A DNA stretch of 30,410 nucleotides from Apostichopus californicus (GCA_020650975.1 JAIPMN010017921.1:1-30410), one strand, 5' to 3'. Shown: positions 24,001 to 28,514, counted from the first letter of the stretch. Notes: generated by a model from the sequence alone, not told the origin. Program-made: numbers and translations.

Positions 24001-27000
24001 GTCCTTATAAAGTGATGCTATAGTATTTGCAAAAAATCCCTGCTGTTACTTATACTCTGTGCGTGCATGAAAATATCTGTGCACAAACATGGCTTAAATA
24101 ACTTGCACCCACAATACCTCGCAATGCCTGTCTTAAAAGATAAACTGAGCATTAGTACACACATCAGTAGTATTGACATTCTGCAAGATTACTGCTCTAG
24201 TTTTATGCCTTATCGGGAAACAAGGAATCTATGCGATGGCATGGGTGTGTGTCTGCCTGTGCAGAAACATGTGTGGGATGCCTTGGCTTGTAAACAGGAT
24301 AACTTTATTGGGTGAAAATATGGGTGAACTACATATTAGTTATGTGGATCCATCTTCTTGAGTACAAGAAAACTGTTCGTTTCTGCAGAGGTCAAAGGTG
24401 ATTTGAGCTCAACAGATGTCAAACTCTGAAATCATTGTATACATGATGACTTCAAAGTGAAGCTTGGATTTACATCATACCTGGTATGTGGTTTCCACCA
24501 AATTTAGTAGAAGACCCCTATTGTCTGAAAAACCAAAAAAAAACCAAAAAAATAGTTGACTCACAAAGTAAAACAGATTAAGTTCACACTGGGTATGGAA
24601 ATTCACTTTATTAAGTATTTAGAGTATAAAAAACAGTACTTAAATACAGTGTATGGTTTACATTAAAAGCTCTCATATCTGTAAAACGGAGCAAGTCAAC
24701 GCTACGCCTTCTGGCATTTCTGGTCTCTTCTTATAAAGTGTGTTAGTGATTATCAAGACCAATTGAGAATTTATTTTAAATATAGATTATTATAGGATAG
24801 TTGGTTACTTTAAACTCCTTGCTGTGCTAGAACGATCACACAGGACACACAACATGATAAAGGAAATATATACATGGGACCTTCTCTTGGAAAGTATGCC
24901 TGTGTGGGAGGGGGATGTGTTGGGGGTGGGAGGTGGGGAAGGTAGGAGATGCAAAGGGGATTGATCGGTCTCTCCTTTTGCAAGTTCTGTTTGCAGTTAA
25001 GTTGGTAATAATGTTGAATTCTGAGCTAAGAGAAGAAAATTTGGTCCCATGTTGGTTTACTGTACAGAGGTAGGGGTAATAGGGTGCAAGTATGTTTCAA
25101 ATTGATGTCAAGGATTGGTTCCATTTATGAAAGCATTCAGGGCTATGCATGAAAGGAACTACTCGTCTGCCTGGTTTAATGTGTTTGCGTCATAAACTTC
25201 TGCTTTTATTTCTTGCTTAGTACCAGGCATTATTAAAGGAGCCTTTGTATCTGGAAACCGTTTGAAGAAAGCTCCCAGCGTCTGCTAATAATTTTAAGTG
25301 CTTTTAATAGTCTTATCATATTTTATCGCAATCAAGGATTTGTAAAGAAATTTAACATTTTTGTAAAATTGACTGTCAAAAAGTCTTAATGTTGCCTCAA
25401 AACTGATACAACAGTTTGAAACTTGAAACTTTCTCTGCAGTCAGTTATCTATTCATGACAACCTGAAATGTTCCTTTAAGAGAAGACTACTCATTTGTTT
25501 TGCTGTTTGAATCATTGAATACAACAACATGTGATAATAATACATTGTGTTATTCATCCAACGTAGTTTTTGTAACAGAAACAATATGTCAATATTTCGC
25601 AGATTTCATCAGATTTTTGAAAATTACATCATCCCCTTTCAGCCAATTTCAGAATTACCAAAAACAAGAAATATGAATGTTTAGTGCTTCAGAGAGATGG
25701 CGATGTTATAGTTTTGGTTTCAGCATATTTTCATAATAATCTCTGACCTCTTGCAGGGTATCGTTCAGAAGTGTTGTCCTTGGCCTACTGGCTCATCAAC
25801 TTCTGATCCAGACACTCGGTACGATCCTCCTGCATGGCTCGGAGAGTTCCTTGTCGACCGAACAGAATATCATGACCTCTGGATTACCAGGGGGTCTGGC
25901 CCGTCAGGACTCCAGTGACAGCCACCCATCCGGCGCCCTCCCGGGCCTCCTGCCGTACCTCTCTGCCAAGAATCTCTCGCTGCTCTTGGAGTGTTTCGTT
26001 CAATCTTACCAGACCGCCTTCGACTTTAACGCTCGCCCTGGATTGAAGTTTCTGTTGCAGAAGGTCGCCAAGTTTGAAGTAGCAGTGAACTTATACTGGC
26101 AGGCTGGTATGAGTTTTACATTCTATTTACACACCCTCTTAGAGGTCTGTCACCATATACAACTAGAGTCCATGGATAAAGACCACATCAAAGGAATCGT
26201 CAAAGCACTCGGCGTAGACAGAGCTGCTGCCGATCCTGTACCCCCTCCATCTGATGGAGGTAAAGAGGCACAGCAGGGTGATGAGTTAGGGTCAGAGGAT
26301 GGACACGGTCAAGAGATCAGACCCCGCTCCCAGACGGCAGACAGCACCACAAGTACCGGAAACAATTCCTCGAGAGGCAGGGCCGGCAGTGAGCCATATC
26401 ATCTAGCGTCAGAGTTGACCTTTAACCCCACGAATGCCAGCTCAGATGACCTGGCGGACGACCTCTCCTGGATCATCAAGCGTCTCTTCGGCATCTGCAA
26501 TGATGTCAGCTCCTTTTACATCCAGATGCACTTGGCCAAGAGCCAAGAAGAGGAATGTCTGGATCGGACCAGCGATCTGCCTCTCTTCTTCCTGGTGGCG
26601 CCCAAGGCTCCGGACTTCCAGCCGGTAAACCAGTCGGAGAATCCTGACAGAGAGGATGAGGAGGAGGGTAAAGATGATGAAAAGGTAGAAGAGAATGGGG
26701 ATGATGAAGGAGAAGAAGGAGACGAAGGTCATTCAGATCGGCAAACAGAAGGAGGAGACGGAGCGACACCAGATGAAGATGGGAGCAAAGACGACGGACA
26801 GGACTGGAAGTTTGCATCTCACTGGTCTCCCAAACTGAAATGTGTCCAGCTCTCAGAGGATGAACAAATCGTGGACGTGCTGCATAAGAAGGCCAAGAAG
26901 AGGAAGAAGGGTGGGAAGTCGCCAGGCAACAACGAGGGGAGCAGCCTCTACACAGTCGCCACCAAGAAAACCATTAAGAGCCTGATGCAGGAGTACAAGA

Positions 27001-27371
27001 AACGGAAAAATCAGCACTCCAGGTCGGTGTTCGTGAAGAAACCGACGTTCAAGGAGCAGAAGTACATCAAGTTGATGGAGCAACGGGACCTGTCTCTGAC
27101 TCCGGACGAGCGTAAGAGGCGGCGAGAGATACAGGAGGAGCAGAAATCATCGATAATGAGAGACACGGAGGCGATGATCACCACTTGGTCAGAGATGATT
27201 CTCACATTATTACAGCTGCTTCAACTCCTCCCCGATGACATCTTCCAACGATTACTGCCGGTGGTGTTTCCCTCGGTGAGTCAGCTGATATGTCATGTGA
27301 CCAATGGTAAGGTTAGAAGCGGTATATTGGAATTTATGGAAAGGGTGGCCCTGTTAAACGAAATTGTTTGA
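1..27371 (+). CDS. ARFGEF3: ARFGEF3/BIG3 orthologue, spliced CDS, 5'-partial
   Basis: Nineteen exons join in a single open frame: 1-78, 1203-1396, 1538-1693, 2101-2391, 3382-3563, 4614-4779, 5651-5767, 6937-7137, 7747-7978, 9274-9600, 10415-10709, 11881-12060, 13080-13350, 14278-14539, 15437-15651, 16294-16582, 17486-17714, 18516-18649, 25757-27371. All introns are GT-AG and every junction phase agrees, giving about 1810 residues. The order of conserved blocks follows vertebrate ARFGEF3 from HLDLLKL to the C-terminus (human ends in YDIIV, here NEIV). In vertebrates BIG3 is a large BIG/Sec7-related protein with a degenerate Sec7 region, linked to secretory granule control in endocrine cells and to PHB2 and PP1 binding. 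I see no FRLPGEAQ-type Sec7 catalytic motif in the exons present, so ARF exchange activity is doubtful. The first roughly 400 residues lie outside the window. Identification is from remembered family sequence, not a search. Confidence 0.93.
401..967. repeat. AT-rich 10-bp tandem array, intron 1
   Basis: The array is built from ATTACATATC and its variants (CATATCATAT, CATACATATC) with 10- and 14-15-bp spacing, and fills half of intron 1. A 22-bp sequence beginning AGAGTCTGGAATTACATATC occurs intact at both edges (401-422 and 946-967). The long plus-strand open frame over it is a by-product of the repeat. The rest of intron 1 shows nothing else. Confidence 0.9.
1203..1396 (+). CDS. ARFGEF3: ARFGEF3 exon 2
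   Basis: The acceptor CCTCTTTTAG precedes 1203. The split Leu codon (CT|T) continues into LIDGITEAAESKISHVSN, matching vertebrate IMDGMTEA. The block SLEQLHQGQGI corresponds to ALDELSQGKGL in human. The segment is alpha-helical in character, as expected of the HEAT-like repeats of BIG proteins. The donor is GTAATG, phase 1. Confidence 0.9.
1538..1693 (+). CDS. ARFGEF3: ARFGEF3 exon 3, charged linker
   Basis: The acceptor TTAATCAG is followed by GC, completing a Gly codon. The 52 residues are almost all charged or small (for example EKQEKDKDDLGEREEAE), typical of a disordered linker. The vertebrate protein is also poorly conserved and acidic here. The frame fits both neighbours at phase 1, and the donor is a full consensus GTAAGT at 1694. 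Its weak homology makes it less secure than the surrounding exons. Confidence 0.78.
1694..2100 (+). other. ARFGEF3: Intron 3, no recognised feature
   Basis: A 407-bp intron with GTAAGT and TTTTTAG ends. I see no repeat, RNA gene or conserved frame inside it. Confidence 0.75.
2101..2391 (+). CDS. ARFGEF3: ARFGEF3 exon 4, start of the Sec7-like region
   Basis: A strong acceptor (TTGTTTTTAG) precedes 2101. The first half is a low-complexity linker with a run of Gly codons around 2188-2208. The second half, AEKQGARDYADGLVALLPRI then DVTEVDEALQQFASKFVA, aligns with human SARLFIQSLEGLLPRLL..VEEVDTALQNFASTFCSG. Vertebrate annotation places a divergent Sec7 domain from about here onward. The donor is GTATAA, phase 1. 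Confidence 0.9.
2540..2640. repeat. Short G/C-run repeat remnant, intron 4
   Basis: GCATAACTGGGGGGG at 2546-2560 resembles the left end of the MITE-like element at 3602 (CATAACTGGGGGG), and a long C run follows at about 2598-2608. It could be a decayed relative of that element. The edges are unclear. Confidence 0.35.
2880..3240. repeat. Degenerate TGATATCA-rich tract, intron 4
   Basis: About 360 bp of irregular repeats of GTGATATCA and ATGTGATATC. The core TGATATCA is its own reverse complement, so the tract reads nearly the same on both strands and can fold back on itself many times. The spacing is irregular (about 9-20 bp). Confidence 0.8.
3382..3563 (+). CDS. ARFGEF3: ARFGEF3 exon 5, Sec7-like region
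   Basis: The exon opens with a Gly codon split by the intron. Its block LTPVINADGIYVSTCYGLLL, then NMKL, matches human MLMNADSLYTAAHCALLLNLKLSHGDYY. The exon ends at 3563 in phase 0 after LPLTQ, with donor GTATGT. The last 40 bases of the exon and the donor are the apparent seed of the degenerate tandem array that fills the following intron. Confidence 0.9.
3602..3910. mobile_element. MITE-like DNA transposon with 8-bp target duplication
   Basis: The same octamer ACAGTAAC lies directly outside both ends (3594-3601 and 3911-3918). The 309-bp body starts CATAACTGGGGGGCTGCAGC and ends with GGGCTCCTACACCTATG, whose reverse complement CATAGGTGTAGGAGCCC gives an imperfect terminal inverted repeat. 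Subterminal runs of C lie near both ends. There is no coding capacity. The 8-bp duplication points to a hAT- or P-like superfamily, which I cannot settle. It sits inside the exon-5-derived array. Confidence 0.7.
3919..4560 (+). repeat. Degenerate ~60-bp array derived from the exon 5/intron 5 boundary
   Basis: Successive units resemble the end of exon 5 plus its donor. The exon reads GACCACTACAACA..AACTTACCCCTGACACAG then GTATGTAGCAGT. A unit at 4108-4163 reads GACCGCTATGATA..AATTTACCTCTTACACAA then TGTATGGCACAGT. Other donor-like copies fall at 4029 (GTATAG), 4089 (GTGCGG), 4311 (GTATGG) and 4444 (GTACGA). Divergence is high, so this array is older than the one in intron 11. Confidence 0.65.
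4614..4779 (+). CDS. ARFGEF3: ARFGEF3 exon 6, Sec7-like region
   Basis: The block ATWLGELYRILITRDLLGEA then GYHLN aligns with human AWIEELYHQVLDRNMLGEAGYW. The exon ends at 4779 in phase 1. The donor hexamer GTTCCC is far from the usual GTRAGT, but the frame and the homology across the junction (LRTFLK|DIDG against LITMLTDIDG) leave no better site. The Sec7 catalytic loop motif is not present here. Confidence 0.88.
4899..4940. repeat. ATTT microsatellite, intron 6
   Basis: Runs of TTTA/ATTT. The rest of intron 6 (to 5650) shows only a poly-C run at 5580-5590. Confidence 0.8.
5651..5767 (+). CDS. ARFGEF3: ARFGEF3 exon 7
   Basis: A 117-bp exon between TTTGATAG and GTGAGA, phase 1 on both sides. 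It reads DIDGMGSQAVGGQLLQEASF, then YDQSAQ, matching human DIDGLESSAIGGQLMASAATESPFAQS. The last third (AQAFLADHHPAPQA) is lineage-specific. Confidence 0.9.
5814..6007 (+). mobile_element. Short retroposed hairpin element, copy 1 (intron 7)
   Basis: A 194-bp insertion between two identical 14-bp duplications, TAGATTCTTTCTTG (5800-5813 and 6008-6021). The body is a long inverted repeat: GTAAGTTGGCCTGACG near the left end pairs with CGTCAGGCCAACTTAC near 5920-5937, with a short loop at about 5880. A single-copy tail follows (GGATAAGCAGTTTGCTAACA, then T/A-rich). The hairpin includes GATCCTGCCGGGATCGAAAC. The target duplication length and T/A-rich tail suggest retroposition. A non-autonomous relative of Penelope-like elements is my guess. 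Confidence 0.72.
6322..6856. repeat. 70-bp tandem array, intron 7
   Basis: About eight units, spaced 70 bp at first (GTAAATATAAC at 6334, 6404, 6474) and 61-71 bp later. The unit core is TATCCCACAGGAG, then TAAATATAACAAAATAAAAG, then CATTATTCATACTGAT. The array ends about 80 bp before the exon 8 acceptor. Confidence 0.88.
6937..7137 (+). CDS. ARFGEF3: ARFGEF3 exon 8
   Basis: The acceptor CTCTCTATCAG is strong. The product includes FTRHVLTAFWQNILSVLSVP (human FARYILVGCWKNLIDTLSTP) and DVLCLSLDGLRKAAELTCKL (human DAICMSLDGLRKAARLSCAL). SLDGLRKAA is a close match to the region shared with the BIG1/BIG2 family. The exon ends at 7137, phase 1, donor GTCAGT. Confidence 0.93.
7138..7746 (+). other. 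ARFGEF3: Intron 8, no recognised feature
   Basis: A 609-bp intron. A G-rich stretch (GGGGGAGGCGGGTGGTGGTGG) at about 7362-7386 is its only notable composition. I see no repeat or RNA gene. Confidence 0.7.
7747..7978 (+). CDS. ARFGEF3: ARFGEF3 exon 9
   Basis: The product includes KRCAGVFAHLAEASC and RLHAVHALSMDAILSMGVEM, then GSHSAECWKHVFR. Human has VWLHTAHVLCMEAILSVGLEMGSH..CWPHVFR at the same place. The Arg codon is split AG|A across the next intron. The donor is GTATAA. Two diverged copies of the last 50 bases of this exon lie downstream in the intron. Confidence 0.93.
8065..8238 (+). repeat. Two diverged copies of the exon 9/intron 9 boundary
   Basis: The last ~50 bases of exon 9 (TAGAAATGGGCAG..TTGGAAGCATGTCTTCAG) reappear as TAGAATGGGTATG..TTGAAGCATGTCTGTAG ending at 8114, and as TAGAATGAGCAGG..TTGAGAGCATGTTGTCAG ending at 8238. 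Intron-start sequence follows each copy (TTAAATCCCTGTTTTGAGTC and TTCAATTCCCTGCTGCTCGG). The spacing is 136 and 124 bp, with divergence of perhaps one third. Confidence 0.55.
8526..8786. repeat. 133-bp tandem duplication touching the SINE head
   Basis: Two adjacent units (8526-8658 and 8659-8786), both running from AGGAAAGAASAATAG through AGCATATGTAGCTG and GGAGCTATAAAAGAGACATT to GTGCCRGTGCTGTG. The second unit runs straight into the SINE. The first ends with the first 13 or so bases of the same SINE. Confidence 0.8.
8774..9090 (+). mobile_element. tRNA-derived SINE, intron 9
   Basis: The head has both RNA polymerase III boxes: A-box-like TGGCCAAGTGG at 8785-8795 and a B box GGTTTGATACC at 8847-8857. 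The ~50-bp gap suits a class II (Leu/Ser-type) tRNA ancestor. A tRNA-unrelated body of about 200 bp follows and ends in an ATT repeat (about 9068-9088). It is not a working tRNA gene: the acceptor arms do not pair and the body is fused on. The right edge is approximate. Confidence 0.75.
9274..9600 (+). CDS. ARFGEF3: ARFGEF3 exon 10
   Basis: It starts after CTCATACAG, with RCCAYVSQLEHTQFTKDKG matching human RVCEYVGTLEHNHFSDG. A central acidic and proline-rich linker follows (DLGDLDSAPAYTPVSLPPDQ). QSVQDIVKKEK and ASKVLCSLSSSVDR correspond to human LSIQDLVREGS and AAKVVLTLSTQADR. It ends in phase 2 with a consensus GTGAGT donor. Confidence 0.92.
9608..9665 (+). mobile_element. Possible hAT-type transposon end
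   Basis: TAGTGGTCAGCAAACTTTTC at about 9618-9637 recalls the common hAT terminus CAGTGGTTCTCAAACTTTTT. No matching inverted end is visible downstream, so at most a truncated remnant. Confidence 0.3.
9679..9800. repeat. 21-bp GC-rich minisatellite, intron 10
   Basis: Six or so units of CCCGCCAGATTCCCACCCCAA, with one shortened unit. It lies 79 bp after the exon 10 donor. It encodes repeated short peptides on both strands only because 21 is a multiple of three. Confidence 0.9.
10415..10709 (+). CDS. ARFGEF3: ARFGEF3 exon 11
   Basis: The acceptor is ACAAACAG at 10414. The nearer TTTTCAG at 10391 would put the sequence out of frame. The product begins RLFEEAALKLNLKALLSFLQ (human RLFEDATDKLNLMALGGFLY) and ends RPLLHLMQAWSMVAPHLVE. 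The donor GTAATT is immediately followed by seven near-copies of this same boundary at 76-77 bp spacing, made of the last ~45 exon bases plus the intron start. Confidence 0.93.
10710..11255 (+). repeat. 76-bp array made from the exon 11/intron 11 boundary
   Basis: Seven units follow the true donor at 10710. Each carries a copy of the end of exon 11 (CATCTCATGCAGG..TATGGTAG..CATCTTGTAGAG) joined to a donor-like GTAATTTATC or GTAAATTATC. The donor copies begin at 10787, 10863, 10939, 11015, 11091, 11167 and 11243. Later units are closer to each other than to the exon, so a first duplication was followed by amplification and homogenisation. Use of any copied donor would add a stop at 10782-10784. 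Confidence 0.9.
11256..11880 (+). other. ARFGEF3: Rest of intron 11, no recognised feature
   Basis: AT-rich sequence without repeats or conserved frames, ending in a usual acceptor (TTCATTATAG). Confidence 0.7.
11881..12060 (+). CDS. ARFGEF3: ARFGEF3 exon 12
   Basis: Exactly 60 codons, phase 0 on both sides. AACHKDRHVSKRATAIIHDV, then LTEI, aligns with human AACHKERHVSQKAVSFIHDILTEV. FHFHEALLKPFE and LELCDSDVQDQ match FHFNEALFRPFE and LELCDEDVQDQ. The human PP1-docking motif KAVSF falls at KRATA here, so its Val and Phe are absent. Confidence 0.94.
12076..12113. repeat. 12-bp short tandem repeat near the intron 12 donor
   Basis: Three units of CTTTTGGAACAA starting about 16 bp after the exon 12 donor. 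Confidence 0.8.
12550..12890. repeat. TG-rich interspersed repeat, copy A (intron 12)
   Basis: CAAGGAACCTATGCAGTTAA, then a TG-rich stretch, then CTTGTAAGATTACTTGTAG and GAGGTCAAAGGTC. A related order of blocks occurs at 24219-24400 (CAAGGAATCTATGC, TG-rich, CTTGTAAACAGGATAAC, GAGGTCAAAGGT). The family is unknown and the edges are approximate. Confidence 0.5.
13080..13350 (+). CDS. ARFGEF3: ARFGEF3 exon 13
   Basis: It begins VVTSICELVEASFTNIKSGW, then RPLFGAL (human VVTSIGELVEVCSTQIQSGWRPLFSAL). After a variable loop it reads VCNVFEAFLNTDNAAVFANA, then A, containing the stretch FEAFLNTDN shared with human. It ends in phase 1 with donor GTAAGA. Confidence 0.95.
13843..14264 (+). mobile_element. 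Hairpin element, copy 2 with pyrimidine-rich insert (intron 13)
   Basis: Inverted arms: AGGATCTTCTTCAGAGGCTA onward (13843-13904) pairs with the stretch ending in AGCCTCTGAAGAAGATCCT (14107-14172). The loop of about 200 bp is rich in CT. The right side carries the same 3' segment as copy 1 (GGATAAGCAGTTTGCTAACA followed by TTTTATTTTATTTT). The left side lacks the outermost arm seen in copies 1 and 3. The tail ends about 13 bp before the exon 14 acceptor. Confidence 0.72.
14245..14277 (+). promoter_or_regulatory. Branch point and acceptor of exon 14, partly element-derived
   Basis: TGCTAAC (14245-14251) is close to the ideal branch sequence UACUAAC and lies 27 nt before the AG at 14276-14277. 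The intervening TTTTATTTTATTTTAACTTT forms the T-rich tract. TGCTAACAG and the T-rich tail are shared with the other two copies of the hairpin element, so they came with the insertion. The AG itself is probably host sequence. Confidence 0.55.
14278..14539 (+). CDS. ARFGEF3: ARFGEF3 exon 14
   Basis: A proline-rich opening (PPPTFASNGPFPTPPPSP) is followed by DMCLPALNYLHRCHKILATI, then YSMPAHPLF. Human has DLCLPALDYLRRCSQLLAKIYKMPLKPIF. The donor is GTTTGT after AAAG at 14539, phase 2; reading through it would end at a TAA at 14595. The acceptor region directly follows the T-rich tail of a hairpin element. Confidence 0.92.
14839..15046 (-). mobile_element. Hairpin element, copy 3, reversed (intron 14)
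   Basis: Flanked by near-identical 15-bp repeats, ACTGGTATATATAAA (14824-14838) and ACTGGTGTATATAAA (15047-15061). The T-rich tail with CTGTTAGCAAACTGCTTATC is at the left, so the insertion is on the minus strand. The arms GGCCTGACGTTTCGATCCTA and GATCGAAACGTCAGGCC pair, with a short GAGGCTC-repeat loop between 14951 and 14998. Confidence 0.72.
15437..15651 (+). CDS. ARFGEF3: ARFGEF3 exon 15
   Basis: The acceptor CTCTTACAG precedes 15437. The product includes ESVDDDSGLMRVWFLLLEGL then TGAVSTCP, and QPPTLELLFEVL. Human has DFDDDTGLIEVWIILLEQLTAAVSNCP and QPPTLDLLFELL. It ends in phase 1 before GTATGG. Confidence 0.94.
15652..16293 (+). other. ARFGEF3: Intron 15, no recognised feature
   Basis: A 642-bp AT-rich intron. 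I see no repeat family or RNA gene. Confidence 0.7.
16294..16582 (+). CDS. ARFGEF3: ARFGEF3 exon 16
   Basis: The product includes FAIFAVTELLLPMMQSWVRR and STWDFTTSNFKHACGLTTDL, then VV, ending ARLGCSCIR. Human has YAVVHLLLPVMSVWLRR, ANFKHAIGLSCELVV and SRVGCSCIR. It ends in phase 2 with donor GTAAGA. Confidence 0.94.
16690..17215 (+). repeat. 36-bp satellite array, plus orientation (intron 16)
   Basis: Units of CATAGTGATAGAATTCTATA then AGCATTGCCAATCTAC. The 36-bp spacing is clear from 16915 onward, with more decayed units at the left edge. Fourteen or so units. The same monomer recurs reversed at 20220-20830. Confidence 0.92.
17486..17714 (+). CDS. ARFGEF3: ARFGEF3 exon 17
   Basis: It opens with the split Arg codon and HMCLSVGPVFTQDLWTVACR. 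CFHPGSEEFLGDTCQVKVAA matches human CFHSGTESFSGEGCQVRVAA, and YLRLQQLAQQ matches YWRIRAMAQQ. It ends in phase 0. The donor GTACAT is weak, and a 52-bp tandem array begins six bases inside the intron. Confidence 0.93.
17721..18360 (+). repeat. 52-bp tandem array, intron 17
   Basis: About twelve units of AGTAATGAGCTCATGATTCT, then AGTCTGCTCGAAGTACCGTC, then ACATGACAACAT. It begins six bases after the exon 17 donor, with ATTAATGAACTCACGATGCT as the first, diverged unit. The last units are longer or degraded. Confidence 0.9.
18516..18649 (+). CDS. ARFGEF3: ARFGEF3 exon 18
   Basis: It starts VFLVESQRHDVM (human VFMLDTQ) and then diverges: SFIFIIYPSDADINMSIDLI, then KN, is only loosely like human SCQLIIELPPDEK..KKS. 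The Arg codon (AG|G) is split by the following 7.1-kb intron and completes RVSF. Donor GTGAGT, phase 2. The homology is shorter than in other exons, but phase, splice sites and flanking matches support it. Confidence 0.87.
18930..19800 (+). repeat. 39-bp array with a 153-bp higher-order repeat (intron 18)
   Basis: Base unit GTTCAAATCCCATTCTAGGT then ACTGTTTGAATACAGCTAT (39 bp). In the right half a four-unit block marked by CAACAAGG repeats at 19298, 19451 and 19604 (153 bp apart), then at 19681. Open frames on both strands are by-products of the 39-bp period. Confidence 0.92.
20220..20830 (-). repeat. 36-bp satellite array, minus orientation (intron 18)
   Basis: Units of CTTATAGAATTCTATCACTA then TGGTAGATTGGCAATG, the reverse complement of the intron 16 monomer. 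About 16 units, some with variants such as GAGTTATATCTGTATGGTAA. Confidence 0.92.
20850..21660 (+). repeat. 54-bp tandem array, intron 18
   Basis: Units of GGAGTATTCACTCTCATTAA, then CACATAGTGTTAAATCCTGT, then TGGGCTGTTATGAT (54 bp), about 14 copies. Two alternating variants are visible, with CATTAACACATAGTG or CAGAAACACATAGCG. It adjoins the 36-bp array with almost no spacer. Confidence 0.92.
21661..22079 (+). other. Spacer within intron 18, no recognised feature
   Basis: AT-rich sequence between two arrays with no repeat or gene signal that I can support. Confidence 0.6.
22080..22693 (+). repeat. 60-bp tandem array, intron 18
   Basis: Ten units of GGCCTGGTGTGTGTATTGTT, then CATGTTCTGATATCCAGTAT, then GCTGTTGTCTGTGGTGTCAT. 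One partial unit lies beyond the inserted element, at 22923-22962. Confidence 0.93.
22694..22920. mobile_element. 227-bp MITE-like element inserted in the 60-bp array
   Basis: The 22-bp ends are imperfect inverted repeats: left ATTTTTTTTTCCCAGGACGA(AC), right reverse complement ATTTTTATTCCTAGGACGAA(TA). The body has no coding capacity. Array sequence flanks it on both sides, so it interrupted the array. No clear target duplication can be separated from the array repeats. Confidence 0.65.
23020..24010 (-). mobile_element. LINE (non-LTR retrotransposon) 3' fragment, minus strand
   Basis: Minus-strand translation gives the C-terminal part of a reverse transcriptase ORF: SWFTDNMLYLNLGKTATILS, then VKYLGAELDACLTSVNICEG and LKFLYRKEPFLTLFAKKLLA. 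Further on, in another frame, comes LNWLPVGCRVNCLKLTHMSI (23485-23544), a typical post-RT motif of the CR1/L2/Jockey-like group. The frame change and the missing 5' part show a truncated, dead copy. The left edge is approximate. Confidence 0.75.
24190..24500. repeat. TG-rich interspersed repeat, copy B (intron 18)
   Basis: It shares block order with 12550-12890: CAAGGAATCTATGCGATGGC, GTGTGTGTCTGCCTGTG, GCTTGTAAACAGGATAAC, GCAGAGGTCAAAGGTGA. Family unknown. Confidence 0.45.
24501..25756 (+). other. End of intron 18, mostly without recognised features
   Basis: No gene or repeat array. Two short items stand out: AAAAAACCAAAAAAA runs at about 24537-24551 and the G-run cluster at 24906-24938. The intron ends in a good acceptor (TGACCTCTTGCAG). 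Confidence 0.65.
24906..24938 (+). other. G-quadruplex-type motif, intron 18
   Basis: Four or more G runs (GGG, GGGGG, GGGGG, GGG, GGGG) separated by 1-7 bases on the transcribed-sense strand. Confidence 0.6.
25757..27371 (+). CDS. ARFGEF3: ARFGEF3 last exon 19 with stop codon
   Basis: The exon follows GACCTCTTGCAG and encodes 537 residues to TGA 27369-27371. In order: VSFRSVVLGLLAHQLLIQTL (human VSFREIVVSLLSHQVLLQNL); LLPYLSAKNLSLLLECFVQS and PGLKFLLQKV, like LLRYISMQNLAVIFDLLLDS and PGLKCLLKKV; a disordered Ser/Thr-rich stretch; LSWIIKRLFGICNDVSSFYI, then QMHL; a strongly acidic tract (26650-26810); a basic cluster KKAKKRKKGGK (about 26886-26918); TIKSLMQEYKKRKNQH; and the helical C-terminus LLPVVFPSVSQLICHVT. 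The many minus-strand open frames over this exon are shadows of its codon bias. Confidence 0.95.
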
Positions 27372-27431
27372 TTTATCACAGTACAGAAATAAGGAGATTA
27401 AGCTATTACATACAACTTTACAGAATATTTA

Positions 27432-27600
27432 TTAGGAACCATTTCTACCCTATGTGATGGGATGTTGTGAATGTTAGGAACCATTTCTACCCTATGTGAT
27501 GGGATGTCGTGAATATTAGGAAACATTTCTACCCTATGTGATGGGAAATCGTGAATGTTAGGAACCATTTCTACCCTGTGTGATGGGATTATCGTGAATG
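27432..27600 (+). repeat. 42-bp tandem array in the 3' UTR
   Basis: Four units of TTAGGAACCATTTCTACCCT then ATGTGATGGGATGTCGTGAA, at 27434, 27476, 27518 and 27560. It starts about 60 bp after the stop codon. Confidence 0.92.
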
Positions 27601-28450
27601 ACATTATAAATAAGCCAGTGAAGGTAATATTAAGTTTATACTTTTTACAGATGAGCTGGTAGAAATAAGTCTTTTCGTGAGCAGTAAATATTTAATATTT
27701 ACAGATCTTCTTTCAAATCACAATCTTCTATCAATTCTGCAAACAACATGATTTGACATTTCTTCTTCTCAAGTATGGCCTTATTATAATGGTAAATTAA
27801 TCTGCCTGCCAAAAGACTAAACACATCTGAAATATTTTAGCCATTTTCTGGAGCTAACCCCAGTTCTCTGTTGTACTTTGTCTATCTACAGTGTGATAAT
27901 AGCATAAAAAGACACAAAATCTACATTAAATGCATACTTCTGACCATTCCTCAGTTAGTGTATGCACATGTAAAACCAAGCCAGAAATCTCTTTGTTTCG
28001 CTGATTTTTTTACCTAAATCTCTCTCTTTTGCCATTTATGTGTATAGCTCTGTGAGAAACCTTTCATTCGTTTTGTATCTTTTTCACTCAATCGTTGTTG
28101 AATGTGAGACGGCGTTTTGGTCTGCTAATTTAGGCAATTTCAAAGTAGGAAGAAAGTAAATAAGCCAGTAGTTTGATCATTTGGTGTCGTGATATTGTGA
28201 AGGGATGCATGGAAGGTTATGGTGGTGACTGTCAACTCTTGTGTTTTGATGGAGAAGTCGATAGAAAAGAGGAAGGTATTGGTAATTGTAGTATGAACAT
28301 TGGTGGAAGTAAACTTAACACCAAAGTAACTAATATGCCTTCCTGTGGTGGATCTAATCGATATGGAATGACTTTAAAGACTATTTGATAAACGGTCTCA
28401 TCGCTGTGTAGTTTTGTATACTTAACACTTAATTTGGGTCAACAACAAAA

Positions 28451-28514
28451 AAAATCACATAATTTAACCGTTAGTCCAATCGAGTACTTACCTCTCACAA
28501 CTTATGTGATTTTT
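28451..28514 (+). repeat. Perfect 13-bp inverted repeat in the 3' UTR
   Basis: AAAAATCACATAA (28451-28463) and TTATGTGATTTTT (28502-28514) with a 38-nt loop. It may be an RNA stem-loop or the ends of a tiny decayed element. Confidence 0.7.

Noticed and set aside
26434-27205. Several minus-strand and off-frame open frames over the last exon
   Set aside because: They overlap the conserved ARFGEF3 coding frame and mirror its GC-richer codons.
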